DNA of 64,000 bases. Origin: Clusia tigrina (Eukaryota > Arthropoda > Insecta > Diptera > Clusiidae). The stretch covers positions 226,906,194-226,970,193 of the forward strand of contig OV050031.1 of assembly GCA_920105625.2 (NCBI GenBank). The letters are read 5' to 3'. Within the stretch, counting starts at the first letter, position 1, and each line of letters begins with the position of its first letter. The notes under the pieces were generated by a model that searched no databases, was not told the DNA's origin, and saw nothing but the letters and a program-made list of their open reading frames with translations. A program made the position numbers and the translations under genes. Positions 23,666 through 35,290 of this stretch are shown in pieces.

Positions 23666-24929
23666 CTGAAGTGAGGGAATATGTGCACTTGTGGCCGTTA
23701 GAAACGAAAGCACCTGTAATTAACGTTGTAGCGTGCACATCAAAATTACTTAATGTGCGTCTCATGAGCTCCGCTGTATCCAAATAAAATTAGTACTCCC
23801 ACAACATAAATCACACCTAATCATACCGTACGCCATCTCCCTCTTAATATGCAGGAGTGGTGCCCAAGATTTGCTAGTAAAATTTTCGACACGAGCAAAC
23901 AAAGGAAGGAAGAAAGGAAGTAGCTGTGTGGGCACATCCGGAGAATTCCAAATACGCATGAAAATATGACAAATCGGATGAAATGGGGATTAAGACTGAC
24001 TCAGCTATTGACGCAGGTGGAACGGTCAGAGTAGTTCCTACAAAAATACTCGTATTTAAATTCACACTCCCGCTCCTACCAGCCTGAAAAGAGGCTTGAT
24101 AAGATGAGTGAATTGTAAGTGGTGGGGTTTAGTTCTTCTGAGAGTAAATCTAACCAGACGAGCGCTAAACGAAGTCAACCAGAACGAGAGTAGGGCATAC
24201 TACAACAGCATACAGTGTATTAGTACCCGTATAAAGACTTTGTAAGGTGCTCCCTGGACTCTCACATAGTCTAACATGATTTGCCAATAGATTCAGTGAG
24301 AGACCAGCATATTTCAATGAGCCAGTTATAAAGTGTTTATACCAGACAATCTTCGGAAACAGCCTCCAGGAAAGCCTTCACCAAGAATGATAAACTAAAA
24401 GTAAATGGGAGAGAGTCCGAGTAGTTCTTATACTATTTCACGAACCAAGAAAGCGAAGCTGTTACCTCATCAGAGTGCTCTGGGCACGTAGTAAATAAGA
24501 GACCGTTGGGTTCCAGAGAATACAACGGCTGAGAGCAAAAATAACAGCAGAGGAAAACATAAAAAAACCAGAAAAGGAGATCGGCCATCACCTGCATAAA
24601 TTTCTACGAATATTACAAGGAGACCCACCCACTGCTTTCAAGGTGCAATAAAATAATCAGACTTATTGTCCTTTAAGAAACATACACTCCGAAAAATAAT
24701 CCCTTGCGTTCCTTTGTAACTCTGAACTACGTTTATTTGAGTATTGCTCTGTTTGGAATGGCTTCGGAATACAGATGTTGGAGTAATATTAATATTGGAT
24801 TGCTAGACTCAACCGGTTGCCGTTCCAGAACGTCCTTGAACGAATGAATTTGTCTCTCTTGAATAGCATAATTTTTACATACGAATATTCTTTACTGGAT
24901 AATAGTTGTCATACATTCTGTTGTCCATT
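23666..24929. other. Intergenic, nothing recognised
   Basis: AT-rich, stop-dense in all frames; no repeat or gene supported. Confidence 0.5.
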
Positions 24930-25497
24930 TCTACAGGACCATGGTCATTGTAGGTACAGGACCCAGGTTATTGTAGGTTCCAACCCCTGGTTATTGTAGG
25001 TACTGGACCCTGATAATTGTAGGTACAGGACCCTGATAATTGTTGGTACAGGACCCTGATAATTGTAGGTACAGGACCCTGGTCATTGTAGTTAAGGGAA
25101 TTCTGGTCATTGTAGGTACAGCACCCTGGTCATTGTATGTACAGCACCCAGGTCATTGTATGTACAGCACCCTGGTCATTGAAGGTACAGGGACCAGGTA
25201 GGTCATTGTAGGTAAGGGCCCCTGGCCATTGTAGGTACAGCATCATGGCCATTGTAGTTAAGGGACCCTGGTCAATATAGATACAGGCCCCCTGGCCAGG
25301 TACTGGTGATTGTAGTCAAGGGCCCCAGGGCATTGTAGTTAAGGGACGCTGGTCATCGCCGGTACAGCACCCTGGTCATTGTATGTACAGGACAATAGTC
25401 ATTGTAGGTTCCGAACCCTGGTTATTGTAGCTACAGGACCCTCATCATTGTAGGTACAGAACTCTGGTTATTGTAGTTACAGGACCCTGGTCATTGT
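24930..25497. repeat. About 23-bp degenerate minisatellite, roughly 24 copies
   Basis: Core GGTCATTGTAGGTACAGGAC with a CCCTGG spacer. Units vary (GATAATTG, GTTATTG, GTTAAGGG) and some are truncated. More diverged than the 21.3-kb array, so probably older. Confidence 0.9.
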
Positions 25498-27300
25498 GGT
25501 GTGTCAATAGCTTTGATCAATTGTATGGCCTATTTCTTCCTGTCACTCACAAACACGAGCGGTCGCAACTAAAATCTGTTATTTTAAGTTTATGATTGCT
25601 CTCTTGAGATGTCCCTTTTTCTCTTCAGAATTCAATCAATGGGAATGGGGATAGCAACCTTGTGTAACCTTCTGGGTTTGCTCAATTTTTCCTTTCTCTT
25701 ATATAGCGTTGTAATCTATTCGAGATCCTTATAGAGATGTAAACTGGTCTGTCCTTGGAGAGAATGATTCGTAAGGGTTTGATGCTAAAAAACCGTTGAG
25801 CAGTAAAGTCCTCATCATCACCATATCGTCAGGGGAAAACCGATGGGGATTGCGATGGTGACGGCGTTTAATTTGTCCGACTACTAAAGGGTTTTCCCAG
25901 CAGAAGTCAGAGCGATCCACAAATCCCTGGCGTGTCCCAATTGGAATCTGTTGTATTTTTCACTGATATCTAGGAAAACCCTATATCTTCCTATTCAGTG
26001 GATCTGGTAGAGTTAAATCAAATTAAATTGCTGAGTGAAGGTTCTTAAAAGCTAGTTAAAGTTTTCCAATGAAACAACTATTCTGTAATTTGTTTGGGAA
26101 AATTTAGTCCAGAAATTCCCAAGTTGTCAAACATTTGTTGACTACAAAATAAGGGAACTAACCAAAATTGTGTCGTCATGACATAGACCACAACTAATAA
26201 TATTCCACGTGGTCACACCTGGGCATTGTCTCGTAAGCCATCAACCGAAAAGAATGGTAGTTCACATTTTCTCAATTGATTTCAGCAAAAGCCGATTAAG
26301 TGTGCAGGAGGAGGCCATCATTTTGCCACTCCACTGTGAAGAACTACAGTTCCACCTCCTCCACTGCATCCCAAATCATAGAATGGCCACGTAAGTGAAT
26401 GGAATTGCTGTGTCTACAATGAAGTGAGCCTTCCTGGACGTTCCCAATTTAATCTAGTATGAACTCCTGTTTATCAAACAGATTTTTTACAGTGCATCAT
26501 CGGTTTCCACAGTTTTCATATAATCTGCCAGCGATGAATGTGTGTTTATTACAATAACAACACTAATTCTACATGCCATAAATGTGCTTCAAACGTTCCT
26601 ACGAATAAAAACTAACTCCTGACACTTCCCTCCCTGTCGGCTTGTAGGCCTGTCTGCTCATCCATCCGTACTGGTTTGTTTTTGTTTATAGGGAAAGTCT
26701 CCTGCGGCCGGTTTGCTCAAGATTTACGATGATTTAGGTAGGCAGCTAGGCAGCTAGGCAGGCAAATTGGCTACCTGCAGGCTGCAGCGGCAAAGAGACT
26801 GCCAAAGAAGTGGCAGTGAGAGTTTCAAGGAATGCAGCCAGCATTACTCTTACTCCAGACTATAGAAACACTCAAGGCAAATTGTTTGTAAGCACTCACA
26901 CATTGGTGGAATTCATCATATAAATGACAGAGATTTTCAGACTCCACTTTTCTCTTGGGTGTAACAACTAGAGACCAGCAGAGGCAGCACCGTCAGCAGC
27001 GACACTTATCAGCCGCAGAACACAGAAGCGTACGGAGCCCTGTGCTTATCCAAAAGCAAACAAGCAACACCAACACACACGCGCTCATGTATACAAATAC
27101 GTGCAGAACACTCCAGGCAGGCCAAGAAGCCAACAGGCCGACCGACAGATCGAGATGATGGATTTTGTTGTTGGGTCGCTCGCAATCGGTCGCAATCGTT
27201 CGCTGCGAGGCAGGAGCAGAGCGCACAATTATTCTTCGTGTGAGCAGTACGAGCACAGTTCTCGATGGCTCGAACAACTGCGTTCTCGAGTTTAGTGCAG
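25498..27300. other. Intergenic region upstream of the membrane-protein gene
   Basis: No coding exon recognised. Small tandem GGCAGCTAGGCA copies lie at about 26738-26762 and a CGCAATCG direct repeat at about 27181-27205. The 27000-27300 part is GC-balanced and may be promoter-proximal. Confidence 0.45.
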
Positions 27301-27757
27301 CAGTTCAGTTGTTTACGAGTTTCGAGCGCGTCTGGTATAGTTTTTACGTTTCTTCCGTGGTTCGGTAGCGTTTTGTGGTCGCAAACACATACAACACACA
27401 ATACGGAAAGGAAAGCCAGCAGTTGTGGATACTAAGAGCAGGGTGTAGAAGAGATCGCTGCCAGGCTAGTTCACAATCGTCGCTACACTCATTCATGTGC
27501 TGGCGACCGAGGCCAAGGAGGCAATTTAGTGAAGAAAAAAAATAACAACTACTCAGTAGAGCAGCTCTGGGAGTGTGTAGCCAACGCGTGTGGTGGTAGT
27601 GTTGCGTGCCTCAATTAAAGTTGCCGGTCGATCGGCGCGTTTAGTAGTTGAACGCGCTTATTTAAAAGACATCATCCACATTTTATTGTTAACTAGGAGC
27701 TGTCAAAACAGCGGCGGCGACCCCAGCGAATTGCAACTCAATCAATAACCTCACAAC
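27301..27757 (+). promoter_or_regulatory. Probable 5' leader of the membrane-protein gene
   Basis: An initiator-like TCAGTT lies at 27305-27310, followed by about 450 bases lacking a long ORF up to the ATG at 27758. No clear TATA box. Assignment as leader is inference from position. Confidence 0.3.
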
Positions 27758-30700
27758 ATGGAATTCTCTAACGAAGAAGTGGAGGCGAGCAGCTGCAACA
27801 TCATCGATTCGTCGCGTAGTAACCAAAAGCGAAGATGTTGCAACAGGTTTTCCTGTTATCGCAGTCGACGTCAAACGACGGCGCTGCCATTGATGGCGGC
27901 TTTCACGTTCCTCGTACTGTTACCTTGTAAGTAGCGAAGGCAACTCTTGCCTAATTGTTGGCCTGACTCTGATGACTGGTGCTGTGGTTGTTGCTATTGT
28001 TGTTGTTGTTGTTACTGTTGTGTGTGTTTCATTTTCCATTTTCCTTGGTTTTTGTGGGTAATTTCACAAAATGTAATTATGTGTTTTTTATCTCTCTGAG
28101 TTGTTGTTGTTGTTGGTGTTGGTGTTGTTGTTTATGTGCCGCCTTAAAACGCGGAAAATTGATGAAAATCGTGATAAGCGATAAGTGGTGAGAACCGAGA
28201 CCGCAGAAGGAACTACCGACAATAAAATTTGATACGTTCATGTGTCGCTGTTCGATCACGCTCGCGCAGGGCCCCGGAGAAGTTGGGAGTGTGTTTAGTT
28301 ATGTAAATAGTCCCATTGACATGCCTGCCACAATTGGCTGCCGCTATCTCATTACACCCAATGTAGGGTACACATACGGAACACATGTGTGCGTTTCGTT
28401 TCGAGATCTGACTGATTGCTTCGCCCATGTGAGCTCAGGAAAGTGTGGTTTGGTTGCCTTGTTGGTGGCGCGGTACGTGCCCAGACTCGTTGTTCTATTT
28501 CTGTACCCTGCCCTTCCTGCTGGCACCCACCATGTCACCATGGAAGCTGTTGACGCTTTGTCTTTGCGCGTTAGAATTTATGTCGCCCAAATGTGCCGCC
28601 TGCATTTTTGTTTACCCGAGTGCAGTTTAGGAGGAGGCTGCAGTTCTAAAAATATTCCTCAACGTTTCGTTTAAGTAACTTTCCTTTCACTGATGCTGCG
28701 TGCGTTCCCAAGGGAAGAGTGCTGCCGTTGCAGTTGAATGGATGGATCGGTCTGTGTGTGTATGTGTGTGTTTGTGCTGGTTTGTAAATGCCCCGCTGGT
28801 CGGTCTCTGGCTCAGATCTTTCGGCTACTTATGCTTCTTGCTGCATTCTTCATAAATTATGCTTGAACGTTTTCTAATTCCCAAAATTATCCAGATTACG
28901 TTTTCATTTGATATGTGCCACGGAATGTGGTTCCACAGAGGGTTCATTAATAACGATACTGCCAGAGAAGGTAACGAAGAAGCGGAGCATGCAATCTACA
29001 AACAAAGGAATAATTTTTCTATTACCCACATCCAAGGGGAAAAGCCCATTTGTCTCCTTTGTTATCAATTTTAATTCCTGAGATGATTTACCTACGTCAA
29101 CTGGGCACAAGAAAAAATAAATAATACTTTTTAAACCAGAGAACTTCCAAGTTAATACCTGCATAATCATTTTTCTTGTTCATCGTGGTTCCAAGAAGTG
29201 CATGCTAAGCTCTGCATTCCTGCTTGCCTGCGGACGTGACAACCCAATAAACCAGTGGGTTGTTAAATTCAGTAGTAGGGAGTTCCGCGTATTTTAGGTG
29301 CTGACTTTACAGCTGTATACTAAGTTGAAACTTCTAAGATTTCTCGATTCAAAGGTTAGCTTCAAGGCGGCCTCTTTTGGTATGACTTCTTCCTACATTA
29401 TTATACACTTTACGCGTAGCTGGCAACAGATTTGTACTGAGTGTAGCCCTATGAATGTAACTCATTTCCTCTCCAGAAGTAAAGTTTCGTTCATCAATTA
29501 ATTCAGAGGGTAACTTTCCATTGAAGCCCTCGTTTCCTCTCCAGAAGTAAAGTTTAGTTCATCAATTAATTCAGAGGGTGACTTTCCATGGAAGTCCTCG
29601 ATTCCTCTCCAGAAGTAAAGTTTCGTTCATCAATTAATTCAGAGGGTGACTTTCCATGGAAGTCCTCGATTCCTCTCTAGAAGTAAAGTTTCGTTCATCA
29701 ATTAATTCAGAGGGTAACTTTCTATGGAAGTCCTCGATTCCTCTCCAGAAGTAAAGTTTCGTTCATCAATTAATTCAGAGGGTAACTTTCCATGGAAGTC
29801 CTCGATTCCTCTCCAGAAGTAAAGTTTCGTTCATCAATTTATTCAGAAGGTAACTTTCCGTGGAAGCCCTCATTTCCTCTCCCGAAGTAAAGTTTAGTTC
29901 ATCAATTTATTCAGAGAGTAACTTTCTATGGAAGCCCTCATTTCCTCTCCAGAAGTAAGGTTTAGTTCATAAAACTATTCAGATTGATTTTCCATAGTTC
30001 CCGGTTCATTATGATGCTTTAGATATACTGCTAAAAAGTCCTCCAATTTCCAGAATGTTATATAAAAATGCGTATGAATTTATCGCTGCACTTCAAAAAG
30101 TGCGTAAACCATTTCAGTGCTGAGGATGATACCACCAAAAGTAAATTCTGGTTCTTCAACGCACCTGGTGACGATTTCATCAGCTGCATTTATTTCGTTT
30201 ACACTCAAAACGGAACACGTGAGCTCCAGTTTATTCTAGCAAAAAATTTTAATTCAAAATTCTAAATAATGGTGTTTTATTTTAGTTTCTCCCCAAACAA
30301 CTGCAATTTTGCCTGTAGCACAGACAACAACCATCTTCATCAGCATTTCGTGCGATCGATAACCGATAACTGCGTTAATTCCATGTTCGAAGCAAAGCGC
30401 AGTTATCATAGACAACAACCGTCAAGTGGTAAAATGTCAAGGTCGAAACCTTCCTTTGGCGAAAATGAAATGTTTTTTGAGTTACCCGTTGTCGGGTTTG
30501 TGTCTGGGAATATTCTACAAAACTGCATTTGAAATAACGAATATTCAGGGCGAGAGTTCTCATGTCTCCACTCAGTGCTTCAGTATGGAAGCTATTTTTC
30601 ATTCAAAATGTTTCTATTGAACTCCAACCGGTTCAGATATTTTAAGCGGAACAAAACAATATAGTCTTATGGAGCTTGGTTATTATATTTCCTTTGATTG

Positions 30701-32870
30701 ATTTGGATTTCTGCCTGTCCACCAATCGTGCCATTTTATTTAATAGATTTTTTCTTTTTTTATAGATTTCGCTCAAGCAAATTTCGAATTAGCTGAAACA
30801 TCTTTGAGGGAGAACTTGGAAGAAACTATAAGGCATTCAGTGAAGACTGAAATCGAGATGGAGCAAGACGTGGACTCAGCCACTGTAATCGATGCACTGA
30901 AAGACGTCCCTGAGACTGAAGTGAGTCAACAACTAAACCAGGAAATTTTATCAATAGACTATCAGCTACAAAACGCAATAGGACAAAAGACGATCAATTT
31001 GAATCAAGAGCTGGAGAAGTCGCAAAAGACAAAAGAACGTAAGTAGAACATATACGAAAAAATCGACGATCCAGGCTAACATAAATATCTTCATTTTACA
31101 GCTGAGGAAATTCATAGTAGTGTGTCCAGTACTGACACACTAATCAATGACATACAGCTTCCTCAGACCAATTTGACCAGGAATAATGACAACAATTTAA
31201 CCCCATCACACGAGATATCAGTGACAGCGGCGAAGTCACTACCACTGGCATACGATGACCAGGAAACCGCACGCGAAGCACGGAATCTGGACAATGAAAT
31301 CGAGCAGAACATTATTTCCACAGCCGACACGAAAGATGAAGACAATTTGGTGGCGGCAGGTGAAAAACTAGCAACCATTGAAGTAAAAGGATTGAACATG
31401 AAACCTCCAGCTTCAGAAGAAGCTACTCTGACACAGGCAGAAGAAACTGCGGAAATGCCCAAGATCGAATCGGATCTCAGTACAAGCGGCAATTCCATTG
31501 AAAGCGGCAACTATGAAAACAGTTTAAATGCCATTGAGACCCAACCACAGGGCGAAGAAACCACCAATTCCTTAGTGGATGCAAATCATGTGGATCGAAA
31601 GGCAGGTGACGCGCAGACACCAGCTTCAGTTGCGCCCATTGTCCCAGATGCAGTGGAAACCAGCACAACTGTGATACCGCCAAATGAAGATGAAGCTTTG
31701 TCCTTTGTTTTGGATGAAACTCTCTCCGCCACTGAGCTGCCGATACTTGCAGAGGAGCAACAATTACAAGACTTTGGAAATTTTGAAGAGACTTTTGCAG
31801 AGCTGGAAGAATCCCGTGCCACCACCATAGCTCCCGTGGAGGAGCAGCATATTGTCATAAAGAAGCCAGGTGTGGTATTGTCCGCCAATGAAGAAACAGC
31901 GCTCGTGCAAAAGGAAACATTTGAGGCGGGGTCTGGAACCACTGTAGCGTCAGTGGAGCAGGAGCCGAGCGACGACCAGCCTGCTGAACAGGAATCAAAT
32001 TCTATTCCTTCAGGAGCAGATCACCCCCTTGAATTTCCAGCAGAATCGGAGCCTATTTATACTACTGCGGCACCTTATGACTCTAAAGATCTGGAAATTG
32101 GTGTGGATACGCCTTTTGAAACAACAACAGAAACATTCATGGACCCCATTACAATAACAGTGCAATTGCCAGAAATGCAAACGGAACTTGCTCTACCGAC
32201 AGAGGCAAATGGAGAGGCGAATGCAGAGGCAAATGCGGAGGCAGAAGCAGAGAAAAATGCAGATGCAGAAGCAGAGGCAAATGCAGAGTCAAATGCAGAG
32301 CCAAATGCAGAGGCAAATGCAGAGGCAGAATCAGAGAAGGAGACTGCAGTGTTTGATGAGGCAAGTGGAACTGGCCACCTAGCAGACACAGTCGCCACCA
32401 ACACATCGAAGGGTTCGCGTTCCATTAACATTGCCACCAATACACTGGCCAATGGCGATGAAGTGGCCGCCACACTGTTTGAGGCGTTCCCACCACACAA
32501 CGCGGGGCAAACTTTCAACGACAATCTGGCAGCCGAGAGCAGCGGCGAAATCGGGAAAGCACTACTCACGCGCAGTGTGAGTGGGAATGGTGAAGACTCT
32601 GCAAATCACTCTACGCTCATTATTATGGCGTGCTCCAGCATAGCGCTACTATTCATCATAGTATCCCTGACGCTCTTCCTCATATCGTTCCAACGACAAC
32701 ACGGCACTCTCGACATAGAAATGCAGGAACAGCGTTGCGGCAAGGACGATCTTGATGAGGAGGGGGAAGCCAACACCTGCACTAAGCTACTGGAAGTCGA
32801 ACTACCCACCTTGCAGTCCATAGCGGCCGACGAGATTGACCACAGTTCTGAGGCTACCGAGTGTTTATAG
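27758..32870 (+). CDS. Unrecognised mucin-like type I membrane protein
   Basis: Predicted 736 residues from exons 27758-27926, 30766-31038 and 31102-32870 (phase 1 junctions; introns 2839 and 63 bases). I do not recognise the family. The exon 1/2 join creates a complete signal peptide: residues 46-61 read MAAFTFLVLLPYFAQA, with likely cleavage after Ala61, which is strong support for the splice. Residues 1-45 form an unusually long Cys- and Arg-rich n-region; initiation at Met46 would give a standard signal peptide. The ectodomain (62-650) is rich in Glu, Ala, Thr and Ser without paired cysteines, so probably extended and possibly O-glycosylated. An Asn-Ala-Glu-Ala repeat spans about 515-560. 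One membrane helix lies at 651-677 (STLIIMACSSIALLFIIVSL and on), followed by a 59-residue acidic tail ending ATECL. Possible adhesion or cell-surface coat role; no function can be assigned. Confidence 0.8.
29468..29998. repeat. 68-bp minisatellite, eight copies, inside intron 1
   Basis: CCTCTCCAGAAGTAAAGTTT recurs at 29468, 29536, 29604, 29672, 29740, 29808, 29876 and 29944, an exact 68-base spacing. Copies 2-6 are nearly identical; the outer ones are more diverged, as expected for unequal exchange. Confidence 0.95.
32208..32335 (+). repeat. Coding Asn/Ala/Glu repeat (GCAGAGGCAAAT units)
   Basis: Six- and twelve-base units of GCAGAGGCAAAT encode alternating NAEA and AEAE motifs within the ectodomain. 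The length is divisible by three, so the frame is kept. The repeat is likely length-polymorphic. Confidence 0.9.
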
Positions 32871-33222
32871 TTGAGCACTGGGCCTGACAATGGGTGCAAC
32901 ACCCTCACTGTAAATATGACACTGGGAGACTGTTTAAGACGAATCTGCGCGGCCGCTACGAAGGTCCGCTAACGTTATTACTGACAACTTATTAGACTGT
33001 TTATGTAGTTAGAAGTGGTGCCCTCGCACCCACGCTTTTTGCCATATTTTTCGACAATTACTTTATAACTATCCTAACCGCTAAGTTTGTGTACTCGTAC
33101 CATTTTTATAGAAAAGCATTATCATTTCCCTTTATTTCTCTAGATTTAAAGTATTTGTAAGCGGAAGCATGAAATTCGCAACAATCTCAGAGCTCGAGTT
33201 AGTAACTATGTCTAAAAGATTA

Positions 33223-33228
33223 AATAAA
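33223..33228 (+). other. Poly(A) signal of the membrane-protein gene
   Basis: AATAAA, about 350 bases after the stop codon, followed by a second AATAAA-like run. Confidence 0.5.
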
Positions 33229-34009
33229 AATAAAATTAAGTCAACATCAAACTCTGTAAAGCCTCTTTTGTTAATCTATAAACGAGTACAAAGACCCCGC
33301 TCAGCCGAAAAGGAGGTTTCTCACACAGAAGCTGGCTCTGTCTCAATTATGGGAATCACAGTTATCTCCTGCACAATTAGCGACAACGTAGGACAAGGAT
33401 GCAGTGTGTTGTCAATGGATCTCACTGGAATATTGGATCCCACAGTGATCCCTCGCTATAGCATGTTGAATGGCGCTATTGAAAGGTCGCCAAACAGAAT
33501 TCGTTTGTGTCATGAAGGAGGGGGGGTAAAGACAAATATGATGCTACAGTGAAGTTCCGCAAATGCAATGATGACGGATGATTCTCATACTTCGATCTGT
33601 GTCGATAATTCTGCGTCACTAGATTGGTGTACTTTGTATGTGGGAGAATACAAATTTCATCATGACCTCCTTGGCGTCCCGTCACTACACTTGTAGGAGA
33701 TCCCGATATAGCTGCAGTGGCTTCACTTTGAACACCTCGTCATCCGCTCATTACTGCAAATATAGTTCCATCAACACGATATCTTGTTTTTATATATTAT
33801 GCCCAAGGATTTCTTCTTGTAACTATCACCTTCTTATATTTATGTTTTAAAGGATATAAGGACAGCGTGGTCAAACATCATCGAATTGAGAATAGCTTGC
33901 CACACCTTTAAGCTATATGAAGGATGATTTAAGCTTATTCTGTCATTTTACGTATTTAAGTTGTGAAGGAGAAGCCGTGCCCAGTTGTCCAATTCCGCTA
34001 AGTTCGTTC
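33229..34009. other. Intergenic, nothing recognised
   Basis: Contains a 127-codon open stretch around 33169-33552 with no recognisable motif, overlapping the probable 3' UTR of the upstream gene. I do not call it a gene. Confidence 0.45.
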
Positions 34010-34356
34010 ATTGTGCTTGGTACATACCACATTTCGTTCTGGGATTGAAAGCTTCATATGACAGGTAGTATCACACACTATGACTTTTGTAGGAGCTGTC
34101 TAGATGTCGAGGAAGAGGAAAAAGTGGGACACCTCCTGTGTGGGTGCATAGCTCTATACAGAAAAAGATTCTCCACTCTTGGATTTGCATTTCTTGACAG
34201 CATTGAGGAGATTTCCTGGATTAAGCTAACGAAAGTGGCTACTTTTATCAAATAGACTGATTGGTATAAGGATAATCCGGAGGTGTAGGGGAGAAACGCT
34301 CTAGTGGCCACAATGGGCGTTGAACAGGCCTAAGTGAGTCTTAGGACAGCCATATA
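34010..34356 (+). mobile_element. 3' end of a degenerate non-LTR retrotransposon
   Basis: The frame from 34058 has the C-terminal Cys/His pattern of fly non-LTR ORF2 proteins: HYDFCRSC, then EEEEKVGHLLCGC, then a Phe-Leu-Asp stretch and VATFIK. The stop at 34253-34255 interrupts what would otherwise continue TDWYK, and the sequence before 34058 is decayed. The remaining about 100 bases include GGCCTAAGTGAGTC and end ACAGCCATATAACC, like the 3' UTR of this kind of element. No reverse transcriptase core is left. Family name not determined. Confidence 0.72.
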
Positions 34357-34398
34357 ACCTTCCTACCTAGTATCACAAATAAAAAATACTCTCATTGT

Positions 34399-34480
34399 GA
34401 AACTAGGTATCTTTAGTAGGTGTATGAAACTAGGTATCTTTAGTAGGTGTATGAAACTAGGTATCTTTAGTAGGTGTATG
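34399..34480. repeat. 27-bp minisatellite, three copies
   Basis: GAAACTAGGTATCTTTAG plus GTAGGTGTAT... repeats at 34399, 34426 and 34453 without differences. It lies about 40 bases after the retroelement remnant. Confidence 0.92.
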
Positions 34481-35146
34481 TATGAAAGGTGAGCATGATA
34501 GTTGATGGACGTTCAAAATTTTCCGTTGCGAGGATTTTTTGCACGTCTTATATAAAAGGGATTTACATAAATGAGTATTTTGTAAGAATGAGAAGCGCAC
34601 AAACGTGGCCACCTTGCATCCAGCCTGCCTGTTAGAGTAACTTATATGATTACGAAGATACGTCGACCTGAAACAAAATGTAAATTTGCATATTGTCAGG
34701 AATTTGAAGGTGCATCCTAAATGTAGGCTAAATTTTCCCAATTTTTTCAGAATTGGTTTACACAACGCTTAAAATTATTGCCTATTTTTAGGTGTCGGTT
34801 TCATTGCTGAGACTACGGGAAGATTGCTAACAATTTTCAAGAGTGAAGTTCTGTGCACTGAAATTGTATGTTTACATATCCCGATGACGTCACAGAAGTA
34901 ACTATAACCATGTCCTTGGAAATTTACCCATCAAAGCAACAAATCTAACGTCTCTTTTCTTTTGTTGTGCACAACCGAGTTTTTATTTTCTATTTACCAA
35001 ACGAAATATTAATATTAATGATAGCTATTAATCCATGAGTTAGAATTAATGAACGTCCCATTAAAGTTATATATAGAAAGTTGTATATGGGCTGCTATTA
35101 CTATACCGGTCTCGCTTGGATGGATAACTTTCTCATACATCGCAGC
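34481..35146. other. Intergenic, nothing recognised
   Basis: AT-rich with one 102-codon open stretch on the minus strand (34457-34765) lacking motifs. Confidence 0.45.
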
Positions 35147-35290
35147 TACTTCTAGAAAGCAGGATGCATCTATAAAGCAAGCATAACAATAGTTCCTTCA
35201 GGTCGCAGTGCATAACACTCTTAAAATCTATCAAGCAAAGTAGAACAACAGAACAGTTCAGTGATGAATAGAAAGCAGCAGCGATAATCT
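35147..35290 (+). promoter_or_regulatory. Candidate promoter: heat-shock-like element plus TATA
   Basis: TTCTAGAA, a perfect two-half-site heat-shock factor motif, lies at about 35149-35156. TATAAA is at 35171-35176 and an initiator-like TTCAGG about 28 bases later. The following 90 bases are A-rich and ATG-poor like an insect leader, ending near a CTAAG/GTAAAG donor at about 35291. No downstream coding exon could be joined with confidence. Confidence 0.3.

Noticed and set aside
23393..23713. Minus-strand repetitive Arg/Tyr/Asn ORF
   Set aside because: Produced by a 24-bp minisatellite whose period is a multiple of three; no start context or neighbouring exon.
31163..32569. Long Ser/Ala-rich minus-strand ORFs opposite the membrane-protein exon
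   Set aside because: Shadows of the Glu/Ala/Thr-rich coding exon; the plus strand has the signal peptide, membrane helix and matching splice sites.
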